Positions 29,096-35,710 of a stretch of 35,721 nt of DNA are shown in pieces. The DNA is taken from contig JAFWKQ010000010.1 in NCBI GenBank assembly GCA_017545665.1, positions 1-35,721 of the forward strand. The letters are read 5' to 3'. This DNA comes from Atopobiaceae bacterium (GTDB lineage: Bacteria > Actinomycetota > Coriobacteriia > Coriobacteriales > Atopobiaceae). How positions within the stretch are numbered: the stretch's first letter is position 1; each line of letters opens with the position of its first letter. A program made the position numbers and the translations under genes. Below the pieces are notes generated by a model. That model saw only the letters and a program-made list of their open reading frames with translations. It had not been told where the DNA came from and did no database searches.

Positions 29096-30535
29096 TCAGA
29101 CGAAGCGCGAATAGCTGAACGAACGACACATAAACAGCCCAAAAAAGAGAGTAAGAAACCAACTTAAGAAATGGGGGAAGGTATCTCTAGGGTAATGCCG
29201 AGGGTAACGCGCGGTGTACTTTGGATTACCTAAACCAACAAAACCGCTGGTGCCCGAGGTGAGACTCGAACTCACACGTCTTTCGACAAAGGTTTTTGAG
29301 ACCTCCGCGTCTGCCAATTCCGCCACTCGGGCATGAGTGCGTAGAAAGACTATAGCACACTCATGGAAAAAAGGCAGCGCGTTTTGAAGACAAGATTGAA
29401 TGCCCGCACCCCCCGTACGCCTCCGTGGGCTTCCTGTTGGGTACACTTTCGGGTGCACTTTCCCGTCCGCTGACCCCCGTGTGCATTTCTCGGCGCCGGG
29501 TACACTTTTCGGACTGCGGGACTCGCTGCTGGGCGCATTTCTCGGCAACGCGCCTTCCGCCGGGCGCACTTTTAGGTCCGCGACTTCCCCTGCCGGGCGC
29601 ACAAATCGGCCATTTGTGTACCCGGTGGGGACGTTCGCGGGCGCAAAAGTGCGCCCGGCCCCTCTGGAAAGTGCGCCCGGTAGAAGCGTTCGCGGGCGCA
29701 AAAGTGCACCCGGCTCCTCCGGAGAGACCAGGTCCCAAACCGGGCCACGGAAGTACTGGTAGGACTCGTCGAACCGCGCACGCTGCCTTGCGTCAAGTGC
29801 CTCGCGGTCGTAGGTGTACTCGATGCCGATCTTGGTGAGGCCTTCCGGCATCTCGGGTACGATGTCGGCGACGTTGGTGAAGGTGCGGAAGTTGGGAAAC
29901 ACGTAGCCGCTCTTGCCGTCGTCTCCGCACTCGTAGTTGGGAGAGGCGTAGGTGTACACAAAACGCTGGTCGTCCTCGGCGATGTCCTTCGTTAGCCGGC
30001 CCACGACGTTGGCTATCGCGCCGCCAAGGCTGTGGCCGGTTATAAAGAGAGTCGTATTCGCATTGGTCGCGCCCTCAATGCCCTGCACGTAGGCGGAGAG
30101 CGCGTTAGCGCAACGCTTGCCTGCCGCGAGGAATCCGTCGTTCACGGACTCAAGGTCGGTGATGGTGTCGGCTACGGTCGTGGTACCCTTGAAAACGGCG
30201 CAGACGATGTGGCGCACCTGGCCATCCTTCTCGATGGCCTTGTGTGCGAAGGTGTACGCCGGCTCGCTAATGGCGCTGCGCTGCAGGGCGGCCGTCATGT
30301 AGTTGCCGCTCCAAACGTGCTCGAAACCGAGAATGTTAAGCAGCGACTCGACGGTGACGTAGCCCAGCTCACACGACCAGCCCATCGCCAGGCCGACGAT
30401 GGCGAGTCGCACATCCTTGACCCTTGCGGTGGCGTTTCGCAGCAGGGAGTTCCCCCCTTCACTGTTGAAGCTGTGCGAATCAGCATTTGAGCACTGGATA
30501 ATAGGTGTTGATCGCCTAAATGTCCAGCACATCAT
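29096..30535 (-). CDS. Class 3 lipase-like gene with its 3' end replaced by a repeat array
   Basis: A 479-codon ORF, of which only residues about 35-270 look like protein. That part is a class 3 (Mbeg1/DUF2974-like) lipase: FKGTTTVADTITDLESVNDGF, nucleophile elbow ITGHSLGGAIANVVG, YTYASPNYECGDD and NFRTFTNVADIVPEMPEG (Asp). After WDLVSPEE (about position 29730) the frame runs into Arg/Pro/Gly-rich sequence encoded by array C, then through the whole tRNA-Leu gene, and stops only at 29096. That tail is not credible as native sequence. No ribosome site precedes the ATG. I regard it as a decaying or C-terminally truncated gene. Confidence 0.6.
   Translation of the reverse strand: MMCWTFRRSTPIIQCSNADSHSFNSEGGNSLLRNATARVKDVRLAIVGLAMGWSCELGYVTVESLLNILGFEHVWSGNYMTAALQRSAISEPAYTFAHKAIEKDGQVRHIVCAVFKGTTTVADTITDLESVNDGFLAAGKRCANALSAYVQGIEGATNANTTLFITGHSLGGAIANVVGRLTKDIAEDDQRFVYTYASPNYECGDDGKSGYVFPNFRTFTNVADIVPEMPEGLTKIGIEYTYDREALDARQRARFDESYQYFRGPVWDLVSPEEPGALLRPRTLLPGALSRGAGRTFAPANVPTGYTNGRFVRPAGEVADLKVRPAEGALPRNAPSSESRSPKSVPGAEKCTRGSADGKVHPKVYPTGSPRRRTGGAGIQSCLQNALPFFHECAIVFLRTHARVAELADAEVSKTFVERRVSSSLTSGTSGFVGLGNPKYTARYPRHYPRDTFPHFLSWFLTLFFGLFMCRSFSYSRFV
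29190..29211. repeat. Right arm-type repeat
   Basis: Identical to 22651-22672 except one base (GTAATGCC versus GTAATGTC), same orientation, 37 bp inside the right attachment core. The palindrome seen in the left copy is not completed here. Confidence 0.65.
29248..29300. repeat. Right attachment site (attR) within tRNA-Leu
   Basis: Identical to 22492-22544 over 53 bp. It covers the anticodon loop to the 3' CCA, the classical target of tyrosine integrases, and restores a complete tRNA after integration. Confidence 0.95.
29248..29332 (-). tRNA. tRNA-Leu(CAA), integration target
   Basis: An 85-base leucine tRNA with long variable arm and encoded CCA: acceptor GCCCGAG paired with CTCGGGC, D-loop with AATTGGCAGA, anticodon loop CTCAAAA (anticodon CAA, reads UUG), T-loop TTCGAGT. 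TATAGT on the minus strand (29349-29354) is a likely -10 box. The last 53 bases are the right attachment site; the 3' end now borders element DNA, but the gene itself is intact. Confidence 0.97.
29439..29713. repeat. Array C: convergent repeats with GGGCGCACTTTT core
   Basis: Direct copies of GGG(C/T)(G/A)CA(C/T)TTT begin near 29439, 29451, 29479, 29498, 29531, 29562 and 29595. Inverted copies (AAAAGTGCGCCCGG and variants) lie at about 29611, 29645, 29667 and 29700. The blocks meet at a hairpin (29593-29625: CCGGGCGCACAAAT and ATTTGTGTACCCGG). The spacing is irregular (12-36 bp). It overlaps the 3' part of the lipase-like frame. Confidence 0.9.
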
Positions 30536-30681
30536 AATTGTTGCTTGTATGGGTCAAGGCGCGTGCAGGGAAGTGCTTGCGTCCATTATGATGGGGCATT
30601 CAAAAAGCAAATACGTGAATGAGGCAGGACATGCGGTCGGTTGGGGGCAAAGCCATTCTGGTCGCAAAGTGACGCACACGG

Positions 30682-31278
30682 CTACCTTCCAAACGCAATG
30701 CGATTCTCGTCTGAATTCGGATAACACGTCTGGAATACAACGACGCCTGGCCCAGAGATCTCTTCGATCTCATCCGAGAAACTCTGTTTGGGGTAGTTGA
30801 ATATCCGTTCGATTCTAACGGTGTGTCCATTGACGGTAACCGTATCGCCGGGAACGAAAGAGAGAATCTGCTGGCCAAAGGGCGACCATTCGTGTGTGAT
30901 GTAGTAGTTGTCTGCCCACTCGGTAAGGCTACCGTCCTCGCGAGCGTCGGTTGTGCCATACTCCTTCTCAGCCGTCCAAGGGCCAAACGAAGTCGTCTCG
31001 GTTCGTTCGGGCGTGACCTCTATTACGCGTGAGGCAACGTAGGCAGAAAACCAACCCGACACGCACGATTGAAACGATGCGTTGCTAAAGTCGGCGGTGT
31101 CGCTGTCCAACTCCTCGAGCAGGACAGGACGAAACGGTGCTAGGGACGGCGTCATTATGCTTGAGCTGGACGACGAAGCCTGCGTCTGATTGGGGGAGGG
31201 TGTCGTGCACCCGCATGTTACCATCGCGATCGCAAGGACAAGAGCCGTATATTTGTTTGCGTAACGCACTCCTATCAC
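30682..31278 (-). CDS. Sortase-like secreted or lipid-anchored protein
   Basis: A 198-residue protein starting at GTG 31278 with AAAAGG just upstream. Residues 7-24 are a signal sequence ending VTCGC, an imperfect lipobox with Cys24, followed by a Ser-rich linker. The rest resembles a sortase barrel: NYYITHEWSPFG (His129 where sortases have GH), LSFVPGDTVTVNGHTVRIERI, and VVVFQTCYPNSDENRIAFGR with Cys185 in the TLxTC position and Arg193. The His-Cys-Arg triad is complete, but Gly before His is Thr. No LPxTG protein or pilin gene is nearby. Sortases normally attach proteins to peptidoglycan; whether this one is active is unknown. Confidence 0.6.
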   Translation of the reverse strand: MIGVRYANKYTALVLAIAMVTCGCTTPSPNQTQASSSSSSIMTPSLAPFRPVLLEELDSDTADFSNASFQSCVSGWFSAYVASRVIEVTPERTETTSFGPWTAEKEYGTTDAREDGSLTEWADNYYITHEWSPFGQQILSFVPGDTVTVNGHTVRIERIFNYPKQSFSDEIEEISGPGVVVFQTCYPNSDENRIAFGR

Positions 31279-31330
31279 CTGCCTTTTCTTGCCGTGTATT
31301 TGTTTGCGTCAAAAATACATAGATGATAAC

Positions 31331-31359
31331 TTGCAAAAACATGTCTGGGACGTTAAGAT
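31331..31359 (+). promoter_or_regulatory. infC operon promoter
   Basis: TTGCAA (31331-31336), 17-bp spacer, TAAGAT (31354-31359). Transcription would start near 31366, giving a leader of about 195 bases before infC. Confidence 0.55.
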
Positions 31360-31403
31360 ACCACATTGTGTAAAGCGGAACGAAAGCGTTCCCACCTACG
31401 TGG

Positions 31404-31505
31404 CGCCAAGTGCAGCTGCCTGGTCAGACAAATATCGAGTGCTTCTACGCTCTTTGTGCCTTGTGCACATGTGTCTCCCTGGCTCTCTTGGCGGGGGGAT
31501 TTTTT
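31404..31505 (+). promoter_or_regulatory. Candidate structured leader/attenuator of infC-rpmI-rplT
   Basis: The leader contains a C-rich stretch (CTCCC, 31475-31479) that can pair with a G run (31493-31498) right before six T (31500-31505), a terminator-like arrangement. CGCCAAG (31404-31410) is complementary to CTTGGCG (31487-31493), a long-range pairing overlapping the G run that would compete. IF3/L20 operons are often controlled by such leaders, through L20 binding. The structure is hand-drawn and not computed. Confidence 0.4.
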
Positions 31506-31561
31506 ATGCGGCTTGCCGCAACCGAGGCGACATACGTCGCACAGAAGGGAAGGTGTAGAAG

Positions 31562-32143
31562 ATAGCCAAGAACGAGGGTCCTCGCATAAACGAAGAGATT
31601 ACGGCGACTTCCTGCCGACTCATTGGGTCGGACGGTACGCAGCTCGGTCTCTTTGGAATCCGTAACGCCTTGCGCATTGCGGAAGAACAGAACATGGACT
31701 TGGTGGAGATAGCCCCCAATGCCGAGCCACCGGTATGCAAGGTAATGGACTATCGCAAATACAAGTACGAGCAGGATCGAAAGGCCAAGGCCGCACGAAA
31801 GAAGCAGGTGCGCGTTGAGGTCAAGGAGATGAAGTTCCGCCCAAAGATCGATGTGGGTGACTACGAGACCAAGAAGAACCACGTCATGCGCTTTTTGCGC
31901 AAAGGTGCTCGCGTAAAGATAACCATCATGTTCCGTGGTCGCGAGATGGCCCATCCGGAGCAAGGCCTTAACGTGCTCGATCGCCTTGCCGAGGATTTGC
32001 GCCCCTATGCCACCGTGGAGCAACAGCCCAAGATGGAAGGTCGCAACATGCATATGCTCGTAGCTCCCATAAAGGGCGCCTTCGACAAGGAGGACGCCGG
32101 GCAAGGGGGAGCTGCACGCAAGAACGGAAAGAAGGAGAAGTAG
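31562..32143 (+). CDS. infC: Translation initiation factor IF3, with AUA start
   Basis: A 193-residue IF3, which binds the 30S subunit, checks the start codon and prevents premature 50S joining. The mature-like N-terminus [12 protein letters not shown] is encoded from 31565, and an in-frame TAG lies at 31556-31558. The only codons between stop and homology are AAG and ATA. AAGGGAAGG is eight bases before ATA at 31562, making it the likely start. Rare AUU/AUC/AUA starts allow IF3 to repress itself. The first ATG (31670) would delete the N-domain. [25 protein letters not shown] and the C-domain ([17 protein letters not shown]...) are standard. The C-terminal tail is Gly/Lys-rich. Confidence 0.93.
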   Translation: MAKNEGPRINEEITATSCRLIGSDGTQLGLFGIRNALRIAEEQNMDLVEIAPNAEPPVCKVMDYRKYKYEQDRKAKAARKKQVRVEVKEMKFRPKIDVGDYETKKNHVMRFLRKGARVKITIMFRGREMAHPEQGLNVLDRLAEDLRPYATVEQQPKMEGRNMHMLVAPIKGAFDKEDAGQGGAARKNGKKEK

Positions 32144-32144
32144 C

Positions 32145-32339
32145 ATGCCCAAGATGAAGACGCACAAGGGGTCGGCGAAGCGTTTCCGCCGTACCGGCAC
32201 CGGTAAGATTATGCGCGCTAAGGCCTTTAAGAGCCACATCCTTACCAAGAAGTCGCCCAAGCGTATTCGTGGCTTCCGCAAGGAGACTGAGCTCGCCAAG
32301 GGCGACGCCAAGGTCGTAAGCCAGCGCATGGGAAACTAA
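32145..32339 (+). CDS. rpmI: 50S ribosomal protein L35
   Basis: A 64-residue basic protein, [21 protein letters not shown]..., with the family-typical [19 protein letters not shown]. It starts one base after the infC stop, with AAGGAGA at the end of infC serving as its ribosome site. L35 is a small structural protein of the large subunit. It is the middle gene of the conserved infC-rpmI-rplT operon. Confidence 0.97.
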   Translation: MPKMKTHKGSAKRFRRTGTGKIMRAKAFKSHILTKKSPKRIRGFRKETELAKGDAKVVSQRMGN

Positions 32340-32387
32340 CGAGGCGCTGTTTGCGTACCTCGCCTGATTTGAGGAGTTGATTTAAGT

Positions 32388-32753
32388 ATGGCACGAGTCA
32401 AGCGTGCAGTTGCCGGCCGCAAGAAGCGTAACACGCTGGCACAGCGTTCAAAGGGTTACTACGGCGTCCGTTCGCGCACCTATCGTGGTATGAAAGAGCA
32501 GGTGCAGCACTCGCTTCAGTACCAGTATCGCGATCGCCGTAACAAGAAGCGTGACATTCGCTCTTTGTGGATTCAGCGCATTAACGCAGCCGCTCGCATG
32601 AATGGTCTGTCGTATAGCAAGTTCATGCACGGCCTCAAGCTGGCTGGCGTCGATTTGGACCGCAAGGTCCTCTCGGCAATTGCCTATGAGGACGAGAAGG
32701 GCTTTGCCGATTTGGCAGCCGTTGCCAAGAAGGCATTGGAGTCTGCCGAGTAG
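32388..32753 (+). CDS. rplT: 50S ribosomal protein L20
   Basis: A 121-residue L20: MARVKRAVAGRKKRNTLAQR, SKGYYGVRSRTYR, YQYRDRRNKKRDIRSLWIQRINAA, and C-terminal GLSYSKFMHGLKLAGVDLDRKVLS. It is an early 23S rRNA assembly protein and in several bacteria also represses its own operon by binding the leader. GAGGAG lies about 13 bases before the ATG. Last gene of the operon, followed by a strong terminator 24 bases on. Confidence 0.98.
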   Translation: MARVKRAVAGRKKRNTLAQRSKGYYGVRSRTYRGMKEQVQHSLQYQYRDRRNKKRDIRSLWIQRINAAARMNGLSYSKFMHGLKLAGVDLDRKVLSAIAYEDEKGFADLAAVAKKALESAE

Positions 32754-32776
32754 AGCGCCGATTAACAGAATGAATG

Positions 32777-32825
32777 AAGGACCTGGCCCCCTTTGCCACT
32801 CGATTGGCAAAGGGGGCCAGTCCTT
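32777..32825. terminator. Terminator between rplT and the wecA-like gene
   Basis: Long hairpin: CTGGCCCCCTTTGCC (32783-32797) and GGCAAAGGGGGCCAG (32806-32820) pair perfectly, extended by AAGGAC/GTCCTT with one bulge. It lies between convergent genes and can serve both. There is no long T run on the plus strand. Confidence 0.8.
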
Positions 32826-32869
32826 ACGACGTCCGTTTTGCGTCTTTCCAAAGGCCAAATACGCCACCG

Positions 32870-34057
32870 CTAGAACAGGGGATGCTCTTCCTCGAACTTC
32901 TGCGCCTCTTCGGCGAAGGCGGGATCCTGAGGTGCCACGAGTTCGTCTGCTCCGGTTTCGGGATTGTAGTGGTGGAGCAAAACGGGCTGAAACAGATGCA
33001 GCCTCATGGCAAAGATGATGGAAGACGCTATGAGTATGCAAAAGATCGCAATGCGTGGCAGAACCGTAACCTGCGTCATGAGTATGGAACCCATGCAAAG
33101 GACCGTGGTCCAGGCATAGATGAACAGTACCGTTTGGCGCTGGTTGAAGCCCTCTTCCATGAGCCTGTGGTGAATGTGCCCCTTGTCGGCCTGCCCGATG
33201 CTTACGTGCGCGCGGCCACGGCGCACGATTGCCGAGAACGTGTCGATTATGGGAATGCCGGCTATGACCAGCGGGATGATAATCGAGGTAAGGCCTGCGA
33301 TACGCTGAACCGACATGAGCGAAATGGAACCCAATACGAACCCTATGAGCAAAGACCCCGAGTCTCCCATGAAGATGGATGCGGGATTGAAGTTGTAGCG
33401 CAGGAAGCCCAAAGTGGCACCGGCTAGGACGAGCGAGAGCGCTGCGGCATCCAAACGCCCGGCCATAGTCGATACGACCCACATGGTTACGCTTGCGATG
33501 CACGCAATGCCTGCCGCAAGTCCGTCCAGCCCGTCGATGAGGTTGAAGATGTTGGTATAGGCCACTAGGTAGACGACGGTTATGGGAAAGGTGAGCCATC
33601 CGAGGTCTATGCCGTCGTTGGAAAGCGGATTGACGATGACGTCTATGGTAAGTCCACCCGAGACGGTAACACAGGTGCCCAGTATTTGCCCAAGGAGCTT
33701 TTGCTTGGGGGTAAGCGTAACGAGATCGTCTATGAGGCCGGTAAGGAATATGAGAAAAACCCCAAGTCCGATTCGAGGATAGTCATACCGATTGCCGAAC
33801 GGCCCCTCCTCCATGAGCAGGCGTGGCCACCCAAAGGCATGTCCCAGTAGGCTCTCTATGAGGATTCCGCCAAAGATGGCGAGAAAGATCGCAATGCCTC
33901 CCATGCGTGGGATGGGATGGCAATTAATGCGACGAGCACTGGGCTTGTCCACGGCGCCAACCCTCCATGCCACACGCCGCGCCAAAGGCGTTGTGAGCAA
34001 GGCAATAGTCATGGAGCACACGAAAAGCGTTATGAAAGGGGCCCACCATTCGACCAT
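32870..34057 (-). CDS. Undecaprenyl-phosphate GlcNAc-1-phosphate transferase (WecA/TagO family)
   Basis: A 395-residue polytopic membrane protein of the MraY/WecA/TagO family, with about ten or eleven spans. It transfers a sugar-1-phosphate from a UDP-sugar to undecaprenyl phosphate, starting teichoic acid or other wall polymers. Motifs: RRINCHPIPRMGG (N-terminal), GLIDDLVTLTPKQKLLGQ (Asp-Asp for Mg), FNLIDGLDGLAAG, FMGDSGSLLIGF, and the cytoplasmic loop RGRAHVSIGQADKGHIHHRL. The last is the HIHH motif typical of WecA/TagO rather than MraY. Start 34057 is chosen because GGAGGG lies seven bases upstream. The C-terminal tail is acidic and soluble. Faces the rplT gene. Confidence 0.9.
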   Translation of the reverse strand: MVEWWAPFITLFVCSMTIALLTTPLARRVAWRVGAVDKPSARRINCHPIPRMGGIAIFLAIFGGILIESLLGHAFGWPRLLMEEGPFGNRYDYPRIGLGVFLIFLTGLIDDLVTLTPKQKLLGQILGTCVTVSGGLTIDVIVNPLSNDGIDLGWLTFPITVVYLVAYTNIFNLIDGLDGLAAGIACIASVTMWVVSTMAGRLDAAALSLVLAGATLGFLRYNFNPASIFMGDSGSLLIGFVLGSISLMSVQRIAGLTSIIIPLVIAGIPIIDTFSAIVRRGRAHVSIGQADKGHIHHRLMEEGFNQRQTVLFIYAWTTVLCMGSILMTQVTVLPRIAIFCILIASSIIFAMRLHLFQPVLLHHYNPETGADELVAPQDPAFAEEAQKFEEEHPLF

Positions 34058-34175
34058 GTATGTTCCCTCCATGCCAAAAGACAAACGCGTGCTCTAAAAT
34101 TCGTTACATGCCATCCTTTTATTTTTTTCCCACATTGGCCGCATGTCAAGACTGTTTCTGTATACAAGAACGCCG

Positions 34176-34181
34176 TATGAT
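34176..34181 (+). promoter_or_regulatory. -10 box of the probable 6S RNA
   Basis: TATGAT ends seven bases before the predicted 5' end of the RNA. A -35 match is weak (TGTTTC at 34153-34158, 17 bp upstream). Confidence 0.45.
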
Positions 34182-34187
34182 TGTTCT

Positions 34188-34352
34188 AGCGTTCTCCCGC
34201 CCACATAATTGGGTGAACCGACAATGTTTGTTTGGGAGTCCATATCTCGTGCTTAGTACAGGGATCCTCCCTTGTTGAGGAAGCTGGAAAAGGCGTCGAG
34301 GACACCCACCTGTTGAGAGGTGGGTTCATTGAGACATGGGCGGGGGACGCGT
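34188..34352 (+). ncRNA. ssrS: Probable 6S RNA
   Basis: A gene-free 335-bp gap holds a sequence that folds by eye like 6S RNA, the regulator that mimics an open promoter and binds RNA polymerase. The ends pair (TTCTCCCGCCCA 34192-34203 with TGGGCGGGGGA 34338-34348). On the 5' side of the central bubble, GGGTGAACCGACAATG resembles the TGAGCCGATATT region of enteric 6S. On the 3' side a small hairpin, ACCCACC-TGTTGAGA-GGTGGGT (34305-34326), sits where 6S RNAs carry one. The apical part can form an irregular stem (GTCC...GGAC). No ORF with gene character covers it. Confidence 0.6.
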
Positions 34353-34394
34353 TTCTATCTCCACAAAACGCAAGAGGACGGATTCTGACTAGGC

Positions 34395-35375
34395 TCAGCG
34401 TAGCTGGGTGGCCCAGTTTTCATTGGCATCGCTTTGGTCTGCGAGCTCTGGTCCCCTTACGCCCGTGGCGTCGAACTCCGGTACGTAGCTTTCGGACACC
34501 GTACCGCCCTGCTGCCACCACAGGCGCTCAAACCCGAGGTCGTCGGCATGGCACAGGACGATTTCGTACTCTTCGTCACTCAACGCTCGTGCCAAGGGCC
34601 CACCTTGCATGCGACAACGCTCGTTAGGCGTGTATTGGTTCATGATCGAAAGATCCACGGCATTGCCGCACAGTTTCCACACGCGATCGAGTACGGCACA
34701 CGAATCTGCCACCTCTCCTGGAAGCACGAGGTGTCGCACAATAACCCCACGTCTCATGGCCCCGCTATGTGCAATCAGGCGGCCGCCCCTCTCTTTAACG
34801 GATTTGACCATGAGGTCGAGGGCTGTCGTTGCGACTTGGGGGTAATCGGGCGCGCCTGAGAGCCTTGCGGCCAGGGACGAGTCTGCGTACTTGAAGTCGG
34901 TGAGCCACACGTCCACCACCTCTGATAGCATCCGTATGGTTTGGGGACTCTCGTAACCAGACGTATTGCAGAGGAAGGGGAGTGACAGACCCTCTTTGCG
35001 CGCGAGACGTGCCGCCTCAACTACATGTGGGGCAAAGTGCGAAGGGGTGACAAGGTTAATGTTTAGGGCCCCTTGCCCCTCGAGCTCGAGCATAATCTTG
35101 GCGAGTCTGCCTACGCTAATCTTGAGGCCTTGTCCTTCCGAGGAAATCCGATGATTCTGGCAGAAGACGCACCGCAAGGGGCATCCCGAGAAAAAGATGG
35201 CCCCCGACCCTGACTCGCCAGAAATCGGTGGCTCCTCCCAAAAGTGCAAAGCAGCGCGCGCTACGCGAAGCTCAGAGGTGGAACCACATACGCCTGCCTT
35301 GCCCTCAAGGCGACGAGCTTTGCATGCGCGAGGGCAAAGAACGCACTGCTCGTATGCGCGCATAAGGTTGGGCAT
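34395..35375 (-). CDS. PflA-like radical SAM protein
   Basis: A 326-residue radical-SAM enzyme of the group often annotated as uncharacterised pyruvate-formate-lyase-activating homologues (COG1313). A Cys-rich N-terminus (Cys11, Cys14, Cys18, Cys30 in CVLCPRAC and AGVCG) may hold an extra cluster. The canonical CxxxCxxC is CPLRCVFC (Cys65, Cys69, Cys72), preceded by the SGSGAIFFSG strand. LVTPSHFAPHV, FLCNTSGYE, DVWLTDFKYAD and RHLVLPGEV follow and are standard for this subgroup. Its target is unknown. AAGGAG precedes the ATG. It lies downstream of tRNA-Ala behind a terminator. Confidence 0.85.
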   Translation of the reverse strand: MPNLMRAYEQCVLCPRACKARRLEGKAGVCGSTSELRVARAALHFWEEPPISGESGSGAIFFSGCPLRCVFCQNHRISSEGQGLKISVGRLAKIMLELEGQGALNINLVTPSHFAPHVVEAARLARKEGLSLPFLCNTSGYESPQTIRMLSEVVDVWLTDFKYADSSLAARLSGAPDYPQVATTALDLMVKSVKERGGRLIAHSGAMRRGVIVRHLVLPGEVADSCAVLDRVWKLCGNAVDLSIMNQYTPNERCRMQGGPLARALSDEEYEIVLCHADDLGFERLWWQQGGTVSESYVPEFDATGVRGPELADQSDANENWATQLR

Positions 35376-35396
35376 AGCACTCCTTGCAACAAAACA

Positions 35397-35430
35397 AAGG
35401 CCCGAACGATTGTGGTTTCGTTCGGGCCTG
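35397..35430 (-). terminator. Terminator of tRNA-Ala
   Basis: AGGCCCGAACGA (35398-35409) pairs perfectly with TCGTTCGGGCCT (35418-35429). On the minus strand the stem is followed by TTGTTTTGTT. It lies ten bases past the tRNA 3' end and just before the radical SAM gene. Confidence 0.88.
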
Positions 35431-35438
35431 AACAGCCA

Positions 35439-35514
35439 TGGTGGAGATGAAGGGGTTCGAACCCTCGGCCTCAGCGTTGCGAACGCTGCGCTCTCCCAGC
35501 TGAGCTACATCCCC
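35439..35514 (-). tRNA. tRNA-Ala(CGC)
   Basis: A 76-base tRNA with acceptor GGGGATG/CATCTCC (with a G-U pair), encoded CCA, D-arm GCTCAGCTGGGAGAGC, anticodon stem CAGCG/CGCTG with loop TTCGCAA (anticodon CGC, reads GCG), and T-arm GAGGGTTCGAACCCC. Confidence 0.96.
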
Positions 35515-35527
35515 AAGAGCAAAGGCT

Positions 35528-35556
35528 ATTTTGGCAGGATGTCACTCGGTTGTCAA
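35528..35556 (-). promoter_or_regulatory. tRNA-Ala promoter
   Basis: On the minus strand TTGACA (35551-35556), 17-bp spacer, CAAAAT (35528-35533), about 14 bp upstream of the tRNA 5' end. Confidence 0.65.
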
Positions 35557-35592
35557 GCATCTTTCGCAAACAAGACCTTCCGCTAATCGAGG

Positions 35593-35710
35593 GTTTGTCG
35601 GATACGCCCCCGCCCCCGCCGCCCCGCGGGCGGCGACTCACGCAGTGAGCGAACGAAGCGAGCGCGGAGTCGCGTGCGGGGCGGCGGGGGCGGGGGCGTA
35701 TCCGACAAAC
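35593..35710. repeat. 118-bp palindromic GC-rich element
   Basis: Arms 35593-35627 and 35676-35710 are perfect 35-bp reverse complements. The 48-bp centre has its own nested stems: GCGACTC (35633-35639) with GAGTCGC (35667-35673), and inside it CTCAC-GCA-GTGAG (35637-35649). The 35645-35680 part recurs at the left end of the window (3-38). It carries no ORF of note. It lies upstream of the tRNA-Ala promoter. Confidence 0.95.

Larger units (their letters stand above)
22492..29300. mobile_element. Integrative plasmid-like element in tRNA-Leu(CAA)
   Basis: Identical 53-bp direct repeats bound 6.8 kb of DNA richer in A and with different codon use (many ATA, AGA and CTA codons) than the flanks. 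The right repeat is the 3' part of an intact tRNA-Leu, the left one its displaced copy. In order: tyrosine integrase, regulatory inverted repeat, ribbon-helix-helix protein, unknown protein, iterons, Cro/CI-like regulator, excisionase-like protein, winged-helix protein, second tyrosine recombinase, and two small helical proteins. All genes face the same way. No transfer, capsid or obvious cargo genes are present. It is best described as an integrating iteron plasmid or satellite; mobility is inferred from structure. Confidence 0.9.

Noticed and set aside
28707..29189. Small genes at the right end of the element (for example 28927-29118)
   Set aside because: The frames overlap a terminator, lack ribosome sites and have no recognisable product.
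31366..31665. 99-codon frame in the infC leader
   Set aside because: It overlaps infC in another frame and has a Cys/Arg/Ser-rich product without homology.
31670..32143. IF3 starting at the first ATG
   Set aside because: It would remove about 36 residues of conserved IF3 N-domain that are encoded in frame from 31565.
34188..34352. Signal recognition particle RNA
   Set aside because: The conserved GGAAGGAAGCAGCC-type apical motif is absent and the central bubble with a 3' hairpin fits 6S better.
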